Shown here: piece by piece, positions 19,997-26,837 of the stretch
Layout: every line of letters starts with the position of its first letter
Numbering within the stretch: the stretch's first letter is position 1
Source: Blakeslea trispora
Lineage: Eukaryota > Mucoromycota > Mucoromycetes > Mucorales > Choanephoraceae
Reading direction: 5' to 3'
Assembly: GCA_025331445.1 (NCBI GenBank)
Contig: JAIWNE010000224.1
Location: 1-26,837, forward strand
DNA: 26,837 nt
Notes under the pieces: model-generated
Databases searched by the model: none
Told to the model about the DNA's origin: nothing
The model's input: the letters and a program-made list of their open reading frames with translations, nothing else
Program-made: the position numbers and the translations under genes

Positions 19997-22096
19997 TTAG
20001 TTGGTCAAAACATATGTTTGTCTTTGTTGTCTACCAAGTCTAAAAGCAAGGCATTCTGGATCGACTGGGCGAGGCACATCATCCTTATGTTCAATCACTT
20101 CTTGTAATGTCTTGCCATTCTTCAACATTTCACTTGCTTTCTTGAATTCTTTACGAATAAGGTCTCCTCCCATCTTTGTTACATTTGAACTAATTATAAC
20201 AAAGGTTCAGCAAACTAAAAGAAAATACGCTTAAGAAATACTTACCACACATTGCGTGTCTTTGAGAATGGGTCTTGTAATACAATCAAATGCTTTTCCC
20301 AATACTTTTGCATCTCTATTTTGTCAACCGGAGTTGATATGGACATTGTCTTGAAGAGATTTTCCTGATTTGAAAAGTACTCTAGAAACTCAATCAATAG
20401 CTCGCCCACTTCTTTTGTGCTTGTAGATGACCATAGTGTAGATTGCTCGTCCAGATCAAACGTGATAGCAAAGTCTTCTGTCTCTTTGTTATCAATAATC
20501 ACACAATCATGGTATCTGACATCACAACCATCCACCATTTGCTTGGAGCGCTTGTAACTACATCGCTTACTTTTGCATTCAGCACCTGTCAATTGTTGCA
20601 GGTTAGGTAACACAGGCGGATCTTGAACATGAATTAGGTAGTAAAGTGCTAGCAGATGGTATGCATAGCTTGACATAGTACCGTTGCGTGCAGAGGCAAT
20701 GGACTTCTTTTTGCATAAATATCTTATGGTAAACAGTAAAGGACGAATACGGACATCCAGTTTCATATACTGCATAATAAGCTTTGTGGTATGGATGCCC
20801 AAGACATCGTTTGTGTTGACGTTACACTTGAGCGTAGTGATTGGATCCACGAATGTGCAGATAGGCACTGTAGCTGTATTGATCGGTTTTACGTTGATCA
20901 TGCCCAAAGCAGTCAAGTAGTTGGCTACACAATACATATTGAACATTGAATTAGGCAAAAGTCTTAGCAGCTTGATTTCGTATCTTGTATGGTCTGAGTT
21001 GTATGGAATAACAATACAAAGGTCTACTTTGGCATCATCTCCACCTAAGCCACTCAGTGAGGACCTAATTCAGAAGAAAGATTAGGCTTTTCTTTTGTAT
21101 AAAAGCTGTTCTTCTTCTTACCCAAAAGTAGAGACATAAACACCTTTTTGTCCCCATAGTGAATTTAGCATATGATTTAATCGATCTACAATCGAAGCTC
21201 GAGCCAAGAATGATTGCTTGGACATGCTGTATTTCTGTATAAACACAATAAGCAAATAAGACAATTTAATCTCTCTCTCTATAATTTACCTGTGTAAAGT
21301 CAATGATCTCTTGGTCAAGGCAATAATCATCATCTATAGTATCGTCCTTGCTCTGTTCCTGAACCTTGCTTGGCTCATTCACTGTTTTAGGTTCTTCTTC
21401 CTTTCGCTGTTCTAATGGTGCTGGCTGTTCTGATGCTGCTGCTTGTTTTTTTGTCTCGACCACCTCAACAACAACCTTGTCTTTGACAACTTCATCATCT
21501 GAATCATACGAGTCATATTGGTATTCCTCAATGGTGATTTTCGTCGTTTTGACTTCGGTTGCTGGTTTAGGATCCACTTGTTGATCTTTTTTCTTTACAT
21601 CCTTCTTTTCTTTTTCACTGTGAGGACCTTTCAGAAGAGGAACATTTTTCGATGCAAACAATGCTTCTCGCTCAAAGTCTCTTAGAGTGACTGCATCATT
21701 GACTTGGTAGATAACGAATAAAAAGTCCTTTTCTAAATCATTTACTCCAGCTTGTTTGAGGGCACCTGGCCAAATAGGCTGAAAGGCTCTAAAGCTTGAG
21801 TTGTATTCATACAGATTCATGACGTCGAAATACCAGCCATCAAAGTCAGCTTCAATTTGTTCTGGTGTTATTTTTGTTCGATGCACTAAGAAGAAATCAT
21901 GAAAAGTAGGATATTCTGTGTGTAAAGTAAAGCTTTCAAGGGCGAAAGAAGCTTCAAGGAATTCTGAAATAGATTTGAAAGCAACAACGCGTGAATACGC
22001 ATAAGACACAGATGGTTTCTTATGTGTCAAAGAGTTTCGTATAGTGTGTTGTATACAATCGTGTATTATTCTTTTGGGATCATAAGGTTCGGTCAT
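19997..22096 (-). CDS. Cid1/TUTase-like nucleotidyltransferase, probable pseudoenzyme
   Basis: Four exons: 22096-21290, 21234-21122, 21064-20246, 20189-19997. All junctions are GT-AG and in phase, giving 643 residues without any frameshift. Residues 1-165 are an unrecognised N-terminal region. 165-262 is an acidic/lysine-rich linker (EEYQYDSYDSDDEVV). From 270 comes the non-canonical poly(A)/poly(U) polymerase fold: STFGSSLSGLGG (GS motif, 304-315), then AKVDLCIV (318-325) where the family has S-D-x-D, VPICTF (373-378), LKCNVNTND (385-393) where it has C-D, and KLDVRIRPL. The PAP-associated part follows: TMSSYAYHLLALYYL, PPVLPNLQ, EVGELLIEFLEYF and LQDPFSKTRNV. Family members add U or A to RNA 3' ends. 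Here Lys319 and Asn388 replace two of three metal-binding Asp, so catalysis is doubtful while the fold and frame are kept. It is divergent from MLH1, with which it shares a 616-bp upstream region. Confidence 0.85.
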
Positions 22097-22712
22097 TGCT
22101 TTCCTTTTCTTTTCTTGTTATCTTAAACAAAAGATTAAACTAGGAAAAAAAATTGTGGTAGTCGCGAATTCATTGTAGGCAGTCACTGGCTGATGGAATT
22201 CAAGCATGAATATGGATGCAGATTTGTGATACTATCCGGTCTTTATTCATATTGATAGAGCACGATAAGTTACCTGTGATATGATGATACTTGTATGAGA
22301 TAAAGAACCGTAAAAGAATTACAACAACACAGCTTTTTAATATAGGTATAGTTCATAGGAAAGTTACTCATTACTGGTAATACAAAGGCTTCTAGTGTGA
22401 GATGGTGAATACTTGTTCTAAAGAGATCTTTGATTGGCTTCCGAAAAATGATATTATTCTGCAAGACTGCTTACAATACTATGGATGTTTGTGTACTCTA
22501 ATGCAAAAGTATAAAGAACGATGGTTCTGTCATTTATCTATCCAAAACCTTCAAAGTACATTGCTTTTGCAAGAGATATGTAGTTGGACTTTAAACAAGC
22601 TTATTGTTGCAGCTATCTTCCAAAATGGTCTTCTTCTTTTTTTTTAAAGCAACTTCAAAGTGCTATCTGACGGAGCTTGATTCCTTTTCCTTTTCTTTTT
22701 TTTTTTCTAAAT
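22097..22712. promoter_or_regulatory. Divergent intergenic region (Cid1-like / MLH1)
   Basis: This holds the promoters of both flanking genes. T/C-rich tracts (22624-22650, 22681-22707) precede the MLH1 start. An 81-codon open frame at 22402-22647 has no motif and is probably spurious. No TATA or other defined element could be assigned. Confidence 0.4.
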
Positions 22713-25156
22713 ATGACAACTACACCAAGTATCAAAAAGCTAGATCAGGCTGTAGTAAACCGAATCGCAGCTGGAGAAGTAAGCTATGAGTGAGCAAATA
22801 AGCCGTTTAGCTTGAGTATCTCATTGTGTGTGCGCCCCACCTTTTTTTTTAAGGTTATTCAACGACCTGCTAATGCCTTGAAAGAATTGATCGAGAATTC
22901 TCTTGATGCAGGATCAACACAGATCCAGATCTTGATCAAGGACGGAGGTCTCAAGCTACTCCAGATCCAAGATAATGGTCACGGAATACGAGTAAGTTTC
23001 ATTCAAACAGTGTGCGTGACAACCACTACAGACAACTGACCTTACGCTTAGAAAGAGGATATGCATATTGTATGTGAGCGATTCACTACCAGCAAACTAA
23101 GTAAATTTGAAGATTTGATGAATATATCTACCTATGGTTTCCGTGGTGAAGCGTTGGCAAGCATATCTCATGTAGCCCATGTTACCATCACTACCAAGAT
23201 AGCTGAATCCCCATGTGCCTATCGCGCTCTTTATTCAGACGGCAAACTAGTACCTGCTCGACCGGGGACAAGTGCAGAACCCAAAGCTTGTGCCGGTAAC
23301 AATGGTACTCAGATTACAGCAGAAGACTTGTTTTATAATGTACCTACCCGAAGAAAGGCCTTGAAGTCACCTAGTGATGAGTACAATCGAATCCTGGACA
23401 TTGTCAGCCGATATGCTGTGCATAATGCTGGTATCAGTTTCACTTGTCGCAAACAAGGGGCTACTATGGCAGATGTTCAGACAGCAACAGGCGCCAGTGT
23501 GGTTGATACTATCAGGCAACTGTATGGTGGCTCCATTGCTTCTGAACTGTTGCCTGTTGAACCAGTCACTTGAGACTCTGGATGTTGCAGTCAAGGGTCA
23601 AATCACAAACGCCAATTATAGTATGAAACGAATGACGTTGTTATTATTCATCAATCGTAAGTTTGTAAGTTGGAGGTCTAGACTGAGAAGTTGAGATATT
23701 GATGCTTTCTTAGATCGAGCCGTAGAGAGTTCTTCGATAAAGAGAGCTATTGAAAATGTCTATAGTGCCTTATTGCCTAAAGGTGGACATCCTTTTGTCT
23801 ATCTTAGCCTCGAAATGGATCCAAAAACGTAGATGTCAATGTTCATCCAACAAAGAAAGAAGTGCATTTCTTGCATGAAGAACGCATTGTTCAGGCCCTG
23901 AGTGATGTATTTCAAAAAGTACTCGAGAAATGCGAATAATTCAAGAACATTTTATACACAAGCATTGTTGCCTGGTGCATCTGATCCGACCATTGGAAAA
24001 CCAAGAAGGTAAGCCTGCTTGAATTGAAGGCATTTTATCTCATTCAAATGTTCAATTTAGTGTCCTCAAGCAATCAAAACACAATGTCCCAGAATACAAA
24101 TACGTTCGAACAGACAGTCGAGTCACAACATTAGACGCTTTTGTTCACAGCAAGTCAAATCCATCCTTTGCAAGTATACCGGAGATAAGAATAAGGGTGT
24201 GAATCATCTGATGGAAGTGGATACAGACGCTAGTTCAAAACCAGAGTGGAAGTAAGATTAACCAGCATTCTACAGTTACGTAAGGAAATCAAAAAAGCAG
24301 AAAACCAAGGTAAAAAAAAAGGAAACAGCATATCTTGTTCCTTGTGCATCCATAGCTAACCTTTTTCTTTCTTCTAAAAGACTTGACTTATATCTTGTCA
24401 AATCATACTTTTATTGGGTGTGTGTGGATGATGCATTGGCTTTGATTCAGCATGAACAGAATATTTACATTGTCAACTATAGCGCAGCAAGGTAAGCTGT
24501 ATTCTATTGTCATTCAAACAAACAAAAGAGTCTTACAGATGGATTCAAGTGAGGAATTGATGTATCAGATTGTCTTGAATGAGTTCTGTAATATGGGACA
24601 GATTCGATTTACCGAGCCTGTCTCTATTAGAGAATGCCTTAGAATGGCTATTGAATATGAAGCTCAACAAGGCACTCTTCCTGCTACCATAAAGACACCT
24701 GAAGAAATGATAGAGGTATAGAAATGCAGTAAAAAAAAATGAAAAAACTCCATATTGACATTCAGTTAGTTGATCACATCCGTGATTGTATCGAGAGCTG
24801 ATATGCTTAAGAATACTTTTCATTCACCATATCTCCAGAAGGTGAATTGAATGGGATTCCATGGTGATTCGTGACTATGTACCATCCATGGAAAAACTGC
24901 CTCTGTTCTTACTGCGGCTAGGTACTGAAGTAAACTGGGAACACGAAAAAGAATGTTTTCACACGCTATCAAGAGAAATTGCTATCTTCTATAGTGGCGG
25001 AACCACCAATGACAGATAAAGAAGGTTATTTATGGAAAGTCCAACATTTGGTGTTCCATGCTTTAAAACCCGATTCTCGGCCCTACCACGCTTAAAACAT
25101 TTGTGACACAATTAGCTAATCTAGCCGATCTATACAAGATTTTTGAGCGATGTTAA
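22713..25156 (+). CDS. MLH1: DNA mismatch repair protein MLH1, frameshifted as read
   Basis: MutL-homologue ATPase that pairs with PMS1 in nuclear mismatch repair. Exons: 22713-22778, 22854-22991, 23052-23656, 23714-24008, 24061-24309, 24381-24491, 24539-24715, 24766-25156. The GHKL ATPase region shows [20 protein letters not shown] plus [20 protein letters not shown] and [11 protein letters not shown]. Then come [31 protein letters not shown] and [14 protein letters not shown], the linker [14 protein letters not shown], and the C-terminal dimerisation part [39 protein letters not shown]. It ends in FERC, the conserved terminus. Frames change near 23570, 23827, 23937, 24200, 24418, 24490, 24800, 24865, 25005 and 25080, mostly one-base indels plus an apparent TG slip in GGGTGTGTGTGG. 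Motif residues are intact, so the gene is either freshly broken or misread. OAT converges on it. Confidence 0.9.
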
Positions 25157-25363
25157 GATAAACAAAATGTGTTGTTTTAAGCCAAAAAATGAAGAAGATG
25201 GATTGTATACGTAAAATTGTATTTTTTCATATAAAAATGGTATGCGTGATGTTTATAATATGCAATATATGTATAGTTAAAAAAAAAAAAGAAGCGATAA
25301 AGTCATCAATTTTAGTGTTCCAGTTCATTTGGAATATTTCTTTCTTCATGGAAGCAATGTCTC
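25157..25363. other. Short convergent intergenic region
   Basis: This lies between the MLH1 stop and the OAT stop, and is AT-rich with A runs near 25280. It presumably carries both 3' UTRs. No gene is seen. Confidence 0.4.
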
Positions 25364-26766
25364 TTAAAGCACCACAATGATATCAACGCCCTGCATTAAC
25401 TCCTCTTCATTGATGCAAAGAGGAGGAGCAAGACGGATGATGTTGACATAGTAGGCTTAGCTAGCAAACCACGAGATTTCAATAACAAGCAGAGTTCCCA
25501 AGCTGTTCTCTCAGATTTGCTTTCATCAATCACAATTGCATTCAATAAACCACGTCCACGCACTATCAAATTGTATGAGCTTTTTCTTTCTATCTTTCTA
25601 TACACTACTATTCTTTACCTGTCTTGACAGAGGAGAATTGAGCTTGATAAGGGCTTCTCTGAACTTTTGACCGAGTCGCTCAGCGTTCTCGACCAGGTTT
25701 TCTTCCTTAATGACGTCTAAAGCAGCCATGGCAACAGCACAACCAAGAGGGTTACCACCATAAGTAGATCCGTGCTCTCCAGGCTTGATACACAACATGA
25801 CATCGCGATCAGCCAAAACGGCAGAAACCGGATATACACCTCCTGAAAGTGCCTTACCTAGGAGTACCATATCAGGGGGACTTCATCATGATCAACACAA
25901 AGCATTTTGCCGGTACGAGCCAGACCAGTCTGGATTTCATCAGCAATAAACAAGACATTGTGTTTTTTACAGAGCTCATAGGCCTTCTTTAAATAACCTT
26001 CATCAGGCACCATAATACTATGTATTCCCCCATTTAGCATTTTTTCTCTACTTTAAGACTAAAGAAACAACTTACCCAGCTTCACCTTGAATAGGCTCAA
26101 CCAAAAAGCCAGCAACCTTCTTGCCAACCACATCCAATACCTTCTCAAGATCTTCCAATTGTTGTAACGAATCAATGTACAGCCTCAGGAACTTTAGGAC
26201 CACCAAAGGCAAGTAAGGACCGAATCCAGCATAAGATTCAGGATCAGTACTCATAGAGATACACCTGTAGTACGGCCATGGAAGTTGTTTTCACAAGATA
26301 GCACAATGGCTTCGTTTTCAGGAATACCCTTCTTCATATAACCCCATTACGAGCCATCTTAATGGCAGTCTCGACAGCTTCAGCACCTGTGTTTACAGGC
26401 AAGACCATGTCATAACCAAAGTAGTCATGCATATTTAGTGTAAGCACCATACACATCGTTGTAGAATGCTCTGGAGGACAATGTCAACTTGGAGGCCTGA
26501 TCGCACAGAGCCTTTACAATCTTGGGATGGCAGTGACCTTGGTTGACAGCAGAATAGGCCGACAAGAAGTCCATGTATTTATTTCCTCGGGATCCCAAAC
26601 CAAATACCTTTGGCTTCAGAGAATACAACAGGAAGAGGATGATAGCTGATGATACAGTAAGTTAGTTCACTGTCTCTTGTTTTCTAATGAAGAAGAATAG
26701 GTCTTACTTGTGAGCACCATAGTTGGATTCTAATTGAACAACTTCTTTACTAGAGTGGCGAGTCAT
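25364..26766 (-). CDS. CAR2: Ornithine aminotransferase, frameshifted as read
   Basis: PLP enzyme converting ornithine and 2-oxoglutarate to glutamate semialdehyde and glutamate in arginine catabolism. ATG at 26766 starts [19 protein letters not shown]. Introns are 26707-26646, 26075-26018 and 25618-25563. Motifs in order: [148 protein letters not shown] (PLP lysine), [58 protein letters not shown], ending DIIVVL. Frame changes occur near 26590, 26450, 26345, 26255, 26200-26165, 25885, 25630 and 25450. All catalytic motifs survive, so this is recent breakage or consensus error. The symbol follows the yeast name. Confidence 0.9.
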
Positions 26767-26837
26767 GATGAATTGATGGATTGATTGTAAAGAAAAAAAA
26801 AAAAAAGAAAAAAAAAAGCTTGGAATATTTTTTTTTT
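26767..26837. promoter_or_regulatory. OAT upstream region
   Basis: On the minus strand this is T-rich (poly-T runs complementary to the A runs at 26791-26817), like the other gene starts here. No specific element is assigned. The window ends in a T run, which fits a contig end in low-complexity DNA. Confidence 0.4.

Noticed and set aside
22402..22647. 81-codon open frame between the Cid1-like gene and MLH1
   Set aside because: No domain or start context; it lies in the shared promoter region and ends in a poly-Phe run from a T tract.

Overview
The window looks like nuclear DNA of an early-diverging fungus, most likely Mucoromycota (Mucorales-type). It is AT-rich, with short GT-AG introns (47-76 nt), pyrimidine-rich gene starts, fungal MLH1 and ornithine aminotransferase genes, and DNA transposon and LINE families typical of such genomes. 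The lineage is an inference. No bacterial operons, CRISPR arrays or rRNA genes are seen.

Layout. 1-2.1 kb: non-coding, with a 14-bp-arm hairpin and a cluster of a short repeated word (GATTCTG). 2.1-7.0 kb: two tail-to-tail broken genes, an unrecognised four-exon gene (+) and a long Plavaka/CACTA-type transposase pseudogene (-), with AATAAA signals about 17 bp apart. 7.0-8.4 kb: AT-rich non-coding. 8.4-11.37 kb: an AT-rich block whose ends read CACTACAC... and ...GTGTAGTG, proposed as a non-autonomous CACTA-like element with several internal repeats. 11.4-16.0 kb: an almost full-length two-ORF LINE (-) with an AP endonuclease and reverse transcriptase, frameshifted. It has a tRNA 5' fragment on one side and a degenerate tRNA-Lys-like sequence on the other. 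16.2-17.1 kb: two diverged copies of an unnamed repeat. 17.9-18.75 kb: a Tc1/mariner transposase pseudogene (-).

19.1-26.8 kb is the host gene block: a small unrecognised five-exon gene (+), an intact four-exon Cid1/terminal-uridylyltransferase-like gene (-) converging on it, MLH1 (+) divergent from the latter across 616 bp, and ornithine aminotransferase (-) converging on MLH1.

The two most notable points are these. (1) The Cid1-like gene is open through all exons, yet two of the three positions that should hold catalytic aspartates are Lys and Asn, which suggests a conserved pseudoenzyme. (2) MLH1 and OAT keep essentially all family motifs and splice sites but are cut by many small indels, while the Cid1-like gene beside them has none. 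Consensus errors near a contig end, or recent loss of a mismatch-repair gene, are the competing explanations. All exon models were assembled by eye.
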